Part shown: one piece after another, positions 1 to 6,341 of the stretch
Position numbering within the stretch: the first letter of the stretch is position 1
How the letters are laid out: the number at the start of each line of letters is the position of its first letter
Assembly (NCBI GenBank): GCA_016176745.1
Contig: JACOWO010000130.1
Location: 1 to 9,881, forward strand
From: Nitrosopumilales archaeon
GTDB taxonomy: Archaea > Thermoproteota > Nitrososphaeria > Nitrososphaerales > Nitrosopumilaceae
DNA length: 9,881 nucleotides
Reading direction: 5' to 3'
Program-made: the position numbers and the translations under genes
Notes under the pieces: model-generated
Database searches by the model: none
Seen by the model: the letters and a program-made list of their open reading frames with translations, nothing else
Told to the model about the DNA's origin: nothing

Positions 1-17
1 ATGTGAACCAATATTGA

Positions 18-31
18 CTTTTTTTAAAATG
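18..31 (-). promoter_or_regulatory. Possible outward promoter for a gene left of the window
   Basis: The T-rich stretch followed by ttttaaaa reads as a TATA-like element on the minus strand. Its centre is about 26 bases from the left edge, so a leaderless minus-strand gene could begin right at or beyond position 1. No reading frame of useful length lies inside the window here, so this rests only on composition and spacing. Confidence 0.2.
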
Positions 32-76
32 CAAGAATAATCGGATACTAACAAGTTTAGTTGACTATGCTAACAA

Positions 77-85
77 ACATAATAG
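77..85 (+). promoter_or_regulatory. TATA box of the nitrilase-family gene
   Basis: The sequence acataatag is centred about 26-28 bases before the TTG at 109, the usual spacing from an archaeal TATA box to the transcription start. This predicts a leaderless transcript starting at or next to the TTG and supports that codon as the start. Confidence 0.5.
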
Positions 86-108
86 ATCACGATTTTTGAG
101 CATACAAG

Positions 109-849
109 TTGATCAAGTTAGGAATAATTCAAACAACATCATATCCTACTGACGAGCATGCAAAAAATACAGTCTCTCGCTTGCTTGAGATGCTTGGAAA
201 AAAAGAGGCAGACGTTGTCTGTCTTCCTGAGCAATGGTTAAAGCAAAACGTCATATCAGACTTTGATTATGAATTTGCCAAATTCAAGGCCATAGCAAAA
301 AATTATTCGTTGACTATAATTCCGGGAGCATTTTATGAAAAAAAATCAAACGGCTATGTAATTTCTGTTCCTGTTATTGGACCTACAGGCGAGATAATAG
401 GCAAACAAGAAAAAATCCATCCTTTTGGCTATGAGAAGAAAAATGTAAAGCATGGAACAAAGACTATAGTTTTTAAAACAAAGTGCAGGTTTGGTCTAAT
501 CATTTGCTATGACATGGTTTTTGCCGATGTTGCAAAATCGCTTGTAAAAAAAGGTGCGGAGGTATTATTTTCGCCAAGTAGGATTGTCAGGCATGGCTTG
601 AAGCCCTGGCATCTTTATGTGCAGGTACGCGCACTTGAAAACCGCGTGCCTATACTTGCTGCAAATGTAGAAAATAGAAGATTTGGTGGCAAAAGCGTTG
701 TTGTTGATCTTTACGAAAAAAATGGCGTGATGATTCCAAAAATAGAGTCAGCGCCAAAAGGCCAATGCTTTGCCATATGTAATTTCAATCTTGCAAAATA
801 CAAAAAAAGTCGAAATATCAGATATTTGGATGCTCAGAAATTTTCCTAG
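109..849 (+). CDS. Carbon-nitrogen hydrolase (nitrilase superfamily amidase)
   Basis: This 246-residue protein is a single-domain amidohydrolase of the nitrilase superfamily, which hydrolyses C-N bonds in small amides through a Glu-Lys-Cys triad. The triad is visible: Glu41 in LPEQW, Lys102 in KQEKIHP, and Cys133 in GLIICYD. The start is TTG at 109; an in-frame TGA lies at 97-99 with no ATG between, and a TATA box sits 26 bases upstream. There is no signal peptide, so it should be cytoplasmic. The substrate cannot be read from the sequence; omega-amidase-like and carbamoylase-like activities are both possible. The Pro-Glu that often follows the CYD motif in this family is absent (CYDMVFAD). 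Its TAG interlocks with the stop of the converging inositol-phosphate synthase gene in a shared CTAG at 846-849. Confidence 0.88.
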   Translation: MIKLGIIQTTSYPTDEHAKNTVSRLLEMLGKKEADVVCLPEQWLKQNVISDFDYEFAKFKAIAKNYSLTIIPGAFYEKKSNGYVISVPVIGPTGEIIGKQEKIHPFGYEKKNVKHGTKTIVFKTKCRFGLIICYDMVFADVAKSLVKKGAEVLFSPSRIVRHGLKPWHLYVQVRALENRVPILAANVENRRFGGKSVVVDLYEKNGVMIPKIESAPKGQCFAICNFNLAKYKKSRNIRYLDAQKFS

Positions 850-1943
850 GATTCGCCTCTGACGAATCTTTCACATGCTATTTTTGCTTCAGGATCGCTC
901 ATTTGTTTTAATGGGTGCTTCATCAAATATGCACTTGCTGGAATAATAGAGCCACCTATTTTTCGATCAAGGGCAATTTTTGCAAGCCTAACTGCGTCAA
1001 CTACTATGCCTGCAGAGTTTGCCTTATCATCGACTTCAAGCCTGACTTCCATGTTATATGGGATATTTGCCCATTGCCTTCCTTCAATTCTCATAAACAT
1101 CAGCTTTGTGTTTCCCAAAAATGGAATAAAGTCAGAAGGTCCAACATAGATTTGATCATCATCAAGTCTTGTATCGAGCTGGCTTTGCACGCTTTCTGTT
1201 TTTGATATTCTTTTGCTTACTAGTCGTTCTTGCTCTTTCATGTTCAAAAAGTCAGTATTTCCTCCTACGTTGATTTGATATGTTTTTTCAATTTTTGTGC
1301 CGCGGTCATTGCAGAGTCGTGCAAGAGTTCGGTGTACTATTGTTGCACCAACCTGTCCCTTTATGTCATCACCAATTACAGGTATGTTATTTTTTTCAAA
1401 TCTTTTAGCCCATGCTTCATCTGATGCAATAAAAGATGGGATACAATTTACAAATGCGGTGTTTGTGTTTAGACAAATTTCTGCCCAAAATTGAGTGGCT
1501 TTTTCTGATCCTACAGGAAGATATGATACTATGACTTCTGCTCCAGTGTCTTCGATTACTTTTTTTGCGTCTTGAGCTAACTGTGCGTCTGTTTTGTGTG
1601 ACTTTAGTGGCTTGACTCTGTTTTCCACCCAGATACCTACACCATCCAAGATTGGACTTTCGTAAACTTTGGCGTTTGTTTTTGGCATCTCATTTTTTGG
1701 AATCCAGTTTACCATGTTTGGATACTCATAAATTGCCTCGTTGATTGATTTACCAACTTTATTGTCACCTACATCAAAGCCTGCAACAAAATCAATATCA
1801 TGAATAGTGTAATTGCTTAGTTTCTCATGTATTATACCAGTAACTTGCTGTGACGGGTTTTTCTTATAGTATTCAATTCCTTGAATCAAACCTGCAAAAC
1901 AGTTTCCTATTCCAACGAGTGCGACTTTTATCTTGCCACCCAT
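846..1943 (-). CDS. ino1: Inositol-1-phosphate synthase (myo-inositol-phosphate synthase)
   Basis: This 365-residue cytoplasmic enzyme converts glucose 6-phosphate to 1L-myo-inositol 1-phosphate through NAD-dependent oxidation, aldol cyclisation and reduction, the first step to inositol lipids and inositol-based solutes. The N-terminal Rossmann motif is VGIGNCFAG (residues 10-18). The family signature VGGNTDFLNM is at 226-235, followed by the Lys/Ser-rich stretch SKTESVQ at 247-253. GDDIKGQVGAT at 191-201 matches the conserved GDDIKSQ-type segment. The length fits the shorter archaeal/actinobacterial class rather than the roughly 500-residue eukaryotic enzyme. ATG at 1943 follows a TATA box centred about 30 bases upstream, so the mRNA should be essentially leaderless. 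A dyad at 1981-1999 abuts that promoter and is a candidate control site. The gene converges on the nitrilase-family gene with a 4-base overlap. Confidence 0.93.
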   Translation of the reverse strand: MGGKIKVALVGIGNCFAGLIQGIEYYKKNPSQQVTGIIHEKLSNYTIHDIDFVAGFDVGDNKVGKSINEAIYEYPNMVNWIPKNEMPKTNAKVYESPILDGVGIWVENRVKPLKSHKTDAQLAQDAKKVIEDTGAEVIVSYLPVGSEKATQFWAEICLNTNTAFVNCIPSFIASDEAWAKRFEKNNIPVIGDDIKGQVGATIVHRTLARLCNDRGTKIEKTYQINVGGNTDFLNMKEQERLVSKRISKTESVQSQLDTRLDDDQIYVGPSDFIPFLGNTKLMFMRIEGRQWANIPYNMEVRLEVDDKANSAGIVVDAVRLAKIALDRKIGGSIIPASAYLMKHPLKQMSDPEAKIACERFVRGES

Positions 1944-1968
1944 AGCAACCTTTTGTTTTTTACACTCG

Positions 1969-1979
1969 TTTTAAATTTT
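1969..1979 (-). promoter_or_regulatory. TATA box of ino1
   Basis: On the minus strand this reads aaaatttaaaa, a strong archaeal TATA element. Its centre is about 30 bases from the ATG at 1943, which predicts a leader of 0-4 bases. Confidence 0.6.
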
Positions 1980-1980
1980 C

Positions 1981-1999
1981 CTACATATCTTGTATGTAG
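1981..1999. promoter_or_regulatory. Dyad-symmetric candidate operator between ino1 and the PAC2 gene
   Basis: The arms CTACATA and TATGTAG are perfect 7-base inverted repeats separated by 5 bases. The element lies directly upstream of the ino1 TATA box on the minus strand, where TFB would contact the BRE. It is also about 37 bases from the TATA box of the divergent PAC2 gene. A dimeric regulator bound here could control one or both genes. No regulator is identifiable from this window, so the role is inferred from symmetry and position. Confidence 0.4.
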
Positions 2000-2035
2000 A
2001 AAATGAATCATGCACAACTGTATTACAAAAAGGAC

Positions 2036-2045
2036 AAAATTATAT
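2036..2045 (+). promoter_or_regulatory. TATA box of the PAC2 gene
   Basis: The sequence aaaattatat is centred about 30 bases before the ATG at 2071. A start site about 26 bases downstream would leave a leader of about 4 bases. This supports ATG 2071 over the TTG immediately before it. Confidence 0.55.
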
Positions 2046-2070
2046 CAGTAACAAAAGACACTAGATTTTG

Positions 2071-2790
2071 ATGAGCTTTAATCCGCGTATTTTTGTCAAA
2101 GAGATAAAGCCGATTGATATAGAAGGTGGCTATCTGATTGATGGTTTTCCTTCTATCGGAGTAACACAGGCCATAGCTACAGAATCAATGATTCACACTT
2201 CGCAGTTTGAAATGGTAGGAATTATCGACTCTAACAGTTTTCCTCCAGTGACAATAATAAAAAATGGCGTTCCAAATTATCCCACAAGGATATTTGTAAA
2301 CAATGATCTAAAGACTGCAATATTTTCTTCCTATCTTACATTGCATTACTCACTACACAAAACTATTGCAAGAATTATGCTAAGCTGGGCAAAAAAACAC
2401 AAGTGTTCATTTGTTCTAAGTAGCGCTCCTGTAAACACACCCACCGTAAATGATCAAGTGATTGCAGCTGTGAGTAACAACGCTGCAAAGGAAATAGTTG
2501 AAAAAGCAAAAATTCAGGTTTTGCAGTATGGTACAATTCCAGGCATTCCTGGTGCATTGCTGAATCAAGGCATGATAAATAATCAAAACGTTGTTGTGCT
2601 CTTGTATAACTCTGATGAGACAAAACCAAATTTCAAAGCAAGTACGCAGTTGTGCCTTACAATGTCAAAGCTTGTACCGGGTGTCTCTTGTGATATACCA
2701 ATGCTACAAAAAGAGGCAGAGCTTGCTGAAGAATATATCAAAGAAGCTGAAAAACAGGCAAGCAGAATGGTCGATACTATGTATGGATAG
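2071..2790 (+). CDS. Proteasome assembly chaperone, PAC2 family (PbaB-like)
   Basis: This 239-residue protein belongs to the PAC2/DUF75 family (COG1938/COG2047), whose archaeal members PbaA and PbaB and eukaryotic members Pba1-Pba2 bind proteasome alpha subunits. The N-terminal motif GYLIDGFPSIG (20-30) and the glycine/proline loop GTIPGIPGALLN (154-165) are family hallmarks. A charged helix near residues 212-235 precedes the end, which is Met-Tyr-Gly. That ending fits the hydrophobic-Tyr-any (HbYX) pattern used to dock into pockets of the 20S alpha ring, and makes a proteasome-binding role more specific than the family label alone. I chose ATG 2071 because the upstream in-frame codon is TTG and the TATA spacing fits the ATG. 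The LysE-type gene follows 24 bases later on the same strand and may be co-transcribed. Confidence 0.85.
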   Translation: MSFNPRIFVKEIKPIDIEGGYLIDGFPSIGVTQAIATESMIHTSQFEMVGIIDSNSFPPVTIIKNGVPNYPTRIFVNNDLKTAIFSSYLTLHYSLHKTIARIMLSWAKKHKCSFVLSSAPVNTPTVNDQVIAAVSNNAAKEIVEKAKIQVLQYGTIPGIPGALLNQGMINNQNVVVLLYNSDETKPNFKASTQLCLTMSKLVPGVSCDIPMLQKEAELAEEYIKEAEKQASRMVDTMYG

Positions 2791-2814
2791 GTTTTGGTTT
2801 CTAGTTAATACTAA

Positions 2815-3432
2815 ATGGAACAGCTACTCGGATTTGCAGCTACTGTAATAATTATTTCTTCTTCTGGAGTCATGTCTCCAGGGCCGCTATTTGCTGCAAA
2901 TGTTTTCTATGGCCTAAAAGAAGGCGTAAAAGGTGGCCTGAAAATGTCTTTTGGCCACACTGTTGTCGAGCTGCCATTAATCATTCTGCTTGGAATTGGG
3001 ATAGTCTCACTAGAATCTGCTCCACAATTTAGAATTGTTATAGCAATTGTAGGAGCGCTTGGGCTTTTTGGTTTTGCCGGATTACAGTTAAAATCAGTTT
3101 TTGGTCACGACACAAATAGTAAAATCAAAACAAAGTATGGACCATTTCTTTCAGGCATTTTGTTTAGTGCGTTAAATCCATTTTTTATAATCTGGTGGTT
3201 TACTGTTGGATTCAAGCTAATTTCTGATTCTATTGTGCTATGGTCGCTTGCCGGATTGCTGATTTTATTTGCATTACATATTTGGATGGACTTTGCATGG
3301 CTTGCATCCACTTCGTATCTTTCATCAAAAAGCTCGAAATTTCTATCTCAGCGAAACTATAGGTTTTTGTTTATCGCGATTAGTGGATTTATGATATATT
3401 TTGGAATAACATTCTTGCTTGATGCCTTTTAA
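2815..3432 (+). CDS. LysE/RhtB-family transporter
   Basis: This 205-residue integral membrane protein matches the LysE exporter family, which moves amino acids or similar small solutes out of the cell, probably by cation antiport. The family signature SPGP is at residues 21-24 at the end of the first membrane segment. The second repeat-like motif LNPFFIIWW (120-128) corresponds to the family's NP-containing helix. About six hydrophobic segments are visible (roughly 5-32, 49-66, 72-92, 111-133, 139-164, 183-203), the normal number and length for the family. The substrate cannot be told from the sequence. No strong TATA box or Shine-Dalgarno sequence precedes the ATG and the PAC2 gene ends 24 bases upstream, so readthrough from it is likely. 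The stop interlocks with that of the converging alba gene in TTAA at 3429-3432. Confidence 0.85.
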   Translation: MEQLLGFAATVIIISSSGVMSPGPLFAANVFYGLKEGVKGGLKMSFGHTVVELPLIILLGIGIVSLESAPQFRIVIAIVGALGLFGFAGLQLKSVFGHDTNSKIKTKYGPFLSGILFSALNPFFIIWWFTVGFKLISDSIVLWSLAGLLILFALHIWMDFAWLASTSYLSSKSSKFLSQRNYRFLFIAISGFMIYFGITFLLDAF

Positions 3433-3929
3433 CTATCGACTTTTGTAACATCGACTTCTATTGTTGAGACGTTTCGCGTCTTTCCATCTTGTGATAATAA
3501 CGAGTCTGAAGATATGCGAACACCTGTTACCTTGTAGCCGACAGAGTCCATTCTTTTGACAATCATCTGTGAGACATCAACTGCTTGTGTGATGCGTTTT
3601 CCTCTAGCCTTGATTGTAACTGTTGGTGAGCTTGCAAGCTGTGTTAGTGTTGCAGTAACATAAGTCATTATTGGTTTTATTCCAACAAAAATTACATTTC
3701 TAGTCTTTACTACCGCTTCTTCGTCAGCAACAATTTCAGGCTCTTGACTTGGTTGCGGTTCATCAGGTTCTTCAGAAGGTGTGACTGGCTCTTCTTGTAC
3801 AATGCTAGGCTCTGGTTGGGGTTCTGGTGCAGGTTCTTGAACTTTTTCTTCTGGCTTTACACTTTCTTCCTTGTGTTTTTCAAACTGAGAGAAAATTTCG
3901 TCTGCATCTCTGGATTTTTTTCCGCTCAT
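3429..3929 (-). CDS. alba: Alba-family chromatin protein with long acidic N-terminal extension
   Basis: The C-terminal half (about residues 77-163) is an Alba domain, the dimeric DNA/RNA-binding chromatin protein of archaea. NVIFVGIKPIMTYV (78-91) matches the canonical NVVLIGKKPVMNYV region. IKARGKRITQAVD (106-118) is the nucleic-acid-binding segment, and NVSTIEVDV (153-161) is the terminal strand. Canonical Alba is about 90-100 residues, whereas this protein has 166. Residues 1-75 are a low-complexity Glu/Pro/Gln-rich, strongly acidic and probably disordered tail, starting with a short basic patch. Two positions studied in Sulfolobus Alba differ: Lys16 is Ile84 (Lys17 is kept as Lys85), and Phe60 of the dimer-dimer interface is Met127. 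A TATA box overlaps the stop codon of the upstream 84-residue gene, so it likely has its own promoter and a leader of about 6 bases. Confidence 0.9.
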   Translation of the reverse strand: MSGKKSRDADEIFSQFEKHKEESVKPEEKVQEPAPEPQPEPSIVQEEPVTPSEEPDEPQPSQEPEIVADEEAVVKTRNVIFVGIKPIMTYVTATLTQLASSPTVTIKARGKRITQAVDVSQMIVKRMDSVGYKVTGVRISSDSLLSQDGKTRNVSTIEVDVTKVDS

Positions 3930-3956
3930 GATGTGCTGACTAGAATGAGCTTTGTG

Positions 3957-3965
3957 TTTATTTAA
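3957..3965 (-). promoter_or_regulatory. TATA box of alba
   Basis: The minus strand reads ttaaataaa, centred about 32 bases from the ATG at 3929, which predicts a leader of about 6 bases. The element contains the TAA stop of the upstream gene (3962-3964), so coding and promoter sequence share bases. Confidence 0.5.
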
Positions 3966-4216
3966 TGTTTAAGCTTTTTTTGCTCAATGTATTCTTCAAA
4001 TAACTTTTCTACCTCGTCATTATTGCAAGTTTTTATCTTTTCAACCAGCTCTGCTTCTTCGATTTCATAACAATTCAAAAGATCCTGCTCGTCTTTATAA
4101 AAAACCAAAACCTTGTTGTTGAAAATGCAGTGGTATAGCTTTTCTTTTTCCATGTGTTCAGGACGAATCTTTATGCCATCTTTTTCAATAGATACAGGGT
4201 TTATCACAATAACCAT
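3962..4216 (-). CDS. Small conserved-looking protein of unknown function
   Basis: I do not recognise this 84-residue soluble protein. The first half looks beta-rich (MVIVINPVSI, then KLYHCIF and KVLVFYK). The second half (about 44-82) is a highly charged Glu/Lys-rich amphipathic helix region. Three cysteines (30, 49, 64) are not arranged as an obvious metal site. There is no signal peptide or membrane segment. It lies immediately upstream of alba on the same strand, with 32 bases between them. The start is uncertain: ATG at 4216 gives the longest frame, but the best TATA-like element (4226-4235) is only about 15 bases from it and would put transcription start near 4205, next to an in-frame GTG at 4207. 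Dense coding on both sides and sensible composition make it a likely real gene. Confidence 0.65.
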   Translation of the reverse strand: MVIVINPVSIEKDGIKIRPEHMEKEKLYHCIFNNKVLVFYKDEQDLLNCYEIEEAELVEKIKTCNNDEVEKLFEEYIEQKKLKH

Positions 4217-4248
4217 AAATCAAAATAATATTTAGATTATCACGATAT

Positions 4249-4257
4249 CATAATATG
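4249..4257 (+). promoter_or_regulatory. TATA box of the Y-family polymerase gene
   Basis: The element ataatatg lies about 26 bases before the ATG at 4280 and predicts a leaderless transcript. It sits in the 63-base divergent spacer shared with the minus-strand 84-residue gene. Confidence 0.5.
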
Positions 4258-4279
4258 GATTCCATGCCATTCAAAAGCA

Positions 4280-5371
4280 ATGCATAGAGTCATTTTGCAT
4301 GTTGATTTTGACTACTTTTTTGCACAGTGTGAGGAAATAAAATCGCCACATCTAAAGACAAAGCCAGTTGCGGTCTGCATATTTTCAGATAGGGGAGGAG
4401 ACAGTGGTGCTATTGCCACTGCAAATTATGAGGCAAGAAAGTATGGCGTAAAGTCAGGAATGCCCATAGTATTTGCAAAAAAAAGGTTAGAGTCAATAAA
4501 AGATGCGGTGTTTCTACCTGCCGATTTTGATTACTATTCAGAGATTTCTGTAAAGGCAATGGAAATTATCAAAAGCTTTGCTGATGTTTTTGAGTATGTA
4601 GGAAAAGACGAGGCTTACTTGGATGTAACAAAGCGAACAAACGGCGATTTTGCTGTAGCAAGCCATGTTGCACAGCAGATAAAAAATGCCATACGAGAAA
4701 AGGTAAGGCTAAGCTGTTCTATAGGGGCATCACCAAACAAGCTTGTCTCAAAGATTGCATCAAGCTACAAAAAGCCTGATGGATTGACAGTTGTAACACC
4801 TGAGAGTGTAGAAAAATTTCTAGATCCGTTAAAAATTAGAGAAATACCTGGCATTGGCAAAAAAACCGAGGAGAGGTTTGGCGAAGAAAAGTTTGAAACA
4901 ATTTCACAGCTAAAAAAACTAGATGTCTTTACCTTAAACAAAATGTTTGGAAGAAAAATTGGGACTTACATTTACAATGCTGCAAGAGGGATTGATGACG
5001 AGTCTGTAACAGAAGGGCAGCCAACTATACAGTACAGCAAGATAGTGACCCTGACTCAGGACTCCAAGGATTATGATTTTCTTTTCAAAAGCCTAATTGA
5101 GCTTTGCAAGGAGCTTCATTCCATAATAATTGAGGAGAACAGGATGTTCAAATCAGTTGGAATACAGTTTGTCCAGACAGATCTTTCAAGTAAGACAAAG
5201 TCAAAAATGCTAAAAAATCCCACGTCAAGCTTGGATGAGTTGCAAAAAACTGCAATGCAGTTATTACAAGAGGCACTTGAAAACCAGACTCTGCTAGTTA
5301 GAAGACTAGGAGTCAAGGTGTCTGAATTATCTGAGATCGAGGGTCAAAGTAACATAACAAGCTACTTTTAG
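4280..5371 (+). CDS. dbh/dpo4 (dinB): Y-family translesion DNA polymerase (DNA polymerase IV / Dpo4 type)
   Basis: This 363-residue enzyme copies past damaged bases at low fidelity. Catalytic carboxylates are Asp9 in HVDFDYFFA and Asp110-Glu111 in GKDEAYLD. Phe14 takes the steric-gate position that excludes ribonucleotides. Fingers motif SGAIATANYEARKYGV is at 42-57. A helix-hairpin-helix motif (IPGIGKKT, 189-196) marks the thumb, and the little-finger domain spans about 245-350. The last eight residues, QSNITSYF, are a textbook PIP box (Q-x-x-I-x-x-aromatic-aromatic) for binding the PCNA clamp. The residues before the catalytic pair are Gly-Lys rather than the usual Ser-Ile, an uncommon variant. 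ATG 4280 fits a TATA box 26 bases upstream. The stop interlocks with the converging archaeosortase-like gene in TTAG at 5368-5371. Confidence 0.94.
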   Translation: MHRVILHVDFDYFFAQCEEIKSPHLKTKPVAVCIFSDRGGDSGAIATANYEARKYGVKSGMPIVFAKKRLESIKDAVFLPADFDYYSEISVKAMEIIKSFADVFEYVGKDEAYLDVTKRTNGDFAVASHVAQQIKNAIREKVRLSCSIGASPNKLVSKIASSYKKPDGLTVVTPESVEKFLDPLKIREIPGIGKKTEERFGEEKFETISQLKKLDVFTLNKMFGRKIGTYIYNAARGIDDESVTEGQPTIQYSKIVTLTQDSKDYDFLFKSLIELCKELHSIIIEENRMFKSVGIQFVQTDLSSKTKSKMLKNPTSSLDELQKTAMQLLQEALENQTLLVRRLGVKVSELSEIEGQSNITSYF

Positions 5372-6303
5372 CTTTGCTGATTCTTTGTCGCTTCTAGTTT
5401 TTTGAGCCTCCTTGTTTCAATGGTTGTGACAACCATCAGAAAAACAAAGAGCCACGGCAGAAACATGATCTCGCCTGCAACAGAGTGAAACTCTTCAAAG
5501 TCTGTTACGTTTGTTGATATTTTTAGTGCAAACAACGACAGTGAAAAGATTCGAATCATGTTTACGCCAATAGTTCCAACTATTCCCAGAGCAAAATATG
5601 CAATCTTTCTGTTGCGTTGTATGTTCATTTTTAGTAAAAACGCCATCATGACTAGCGAATAGATAATTACGCTGTGCACACCTGCAGATGGCCAAAATAC
5701 CTGGAGTGCAAAAGGGCCATGATCCCCTTGAAGAAACATGAGGTTGTCCCTTGCCGTAGCTACACCCAAGTCAAAGGTGTTGATAACCCACGCATTGACT
5801 TGTATCAAATATGGAACAACATATTGTAAAGGGCCAAGCGTGTCGTATGGAAAAAATGTATCAAGTGCAAGAATGATTGCACTTCCTCCAAGAAATATTG
5901 GACCTGCTGGCGCAATTCTAATCCATCGCTTTCCAAAAAAGATTGAAAGTGTTGCAGCAACAAAGGCAGACATTACAACAAAATCCCACAACCATTCCCA
6001 GGAATATATCAGAGGAATCTTGATTTCTTTGCCATAATTTACAATGTTTTCTTTAAGGCCATATTCAGAGCCTGCAAGAAAAATCATGACAGCTGCTGCA
6101 AGTGGAATTACAGATAGAAGCCGTTTTTTTGAAACTTGTAGTTTTATGCCAAAAAGTTCTGCTACAATAAATGCCAATGCAAAAAGAAATCCCCCCCTCC
6201 CCTGATTCCAGCTCAGGCTAAATGTGTCAGGAAATACAGCTAGAGCAAAAAGTATTGGACTAGCAATAATTAAAATTGCAAATATCACGCTTTTGTTTTG
6301 CAT
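5368..6303 (-). CDS. Archaeosortase/exosortase-family membrane protein (thaumarchaeosortase-like), Cys replaced by Ser
   Basis: Counting from the ATG at 6303 gives 311 residues with about eight membrane segments. The three exosortase/archaeosortase active-site regions are recognisable near the C-terminal half. PSAGVHS (205-211) stands where the family has Cys-Ser-Gly-x-x-Ser. NMIRIFSL (248-255) carries the conserved Arg251, and EEFHSVAGE (270-278) carries the conserved His273. The catalytic Cys is Ser206. Archaeosortases cleave and modify surface proteins bearing C-terminal tripartite sorting tails; whether this variant does so is unknown, and no such substrate is encoded nearby. A longer frame to 6405 would add 34 residues overlapping NreA. 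I prefer 6303 because a strong TATA box lies about 29 bases upstream. A C7 tract at 6191-6197 (minus-strand G7) lies within the gene and the frame reads through it. Confidence 0.8.
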   Translation of the reverse strand: MQNKSVIFAILIIASPILFALAVFPDTFSLSWNQGRGGFLFALAFIVAELFGIKLQVSKKRLLSVIPLAAAVMIFLAGSEYGLKENIVNYGKEIKIPLIYSWEWLWDFVVMSAFVAATLSIFFGKRWIRIAPAGPIFLGGSAIILALDTFFPYDTLGPLQYVVPYLIQVNAWVINTFDLGVATARDNLMFLQGDHGPFALQVFWPSAGVHSVIIYSLVMMAFLLKMNIQRNRKIAYFALGIVGTIGVNMIRIFSLSLFALKISTNVTDFEEFHSVAGEIMFLPWLFVFLMVVTTIETRRLKKLEATKNQQS

Positions 6304-6324
6304 TAATCTACTCGAATTTATGTG

Positions 6325-6339
6325 GGAAATATATATTCC
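6325..6339 (-). promoter_or_regulatory. TATA box of the archaeosortase-like gene
   Basis: GGAA-(AT)-TTCC surrounds an alternating ATATATA core. The core centre is about 29 bases from the ATG at 6303, giving a leader of about 3 bases. It lies just beyond the NreA stop codon, so this gene need not depend on NreA transcription. Confidence 0.6.
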
Positions 6340-6341
6340 AC

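Noticed and set aside
1..108. Possible gene or RNA in the left edge
   Set aside because: Short frames only, with stops on both strands and no tRNA-like or hairpin structure; best read as promoter sequence.
915..1494. Plus-strand open frames inside ino1
   Set aside because: They are antisense to the inositol-phosphate synthase gene; no start signals or recognisable motifs.
2375..2848. Alternative frames overlapping the PAC2 gene on both strands
   Set aside because: The PAC2 frame has clear family motifs throughout; these shadows have none.
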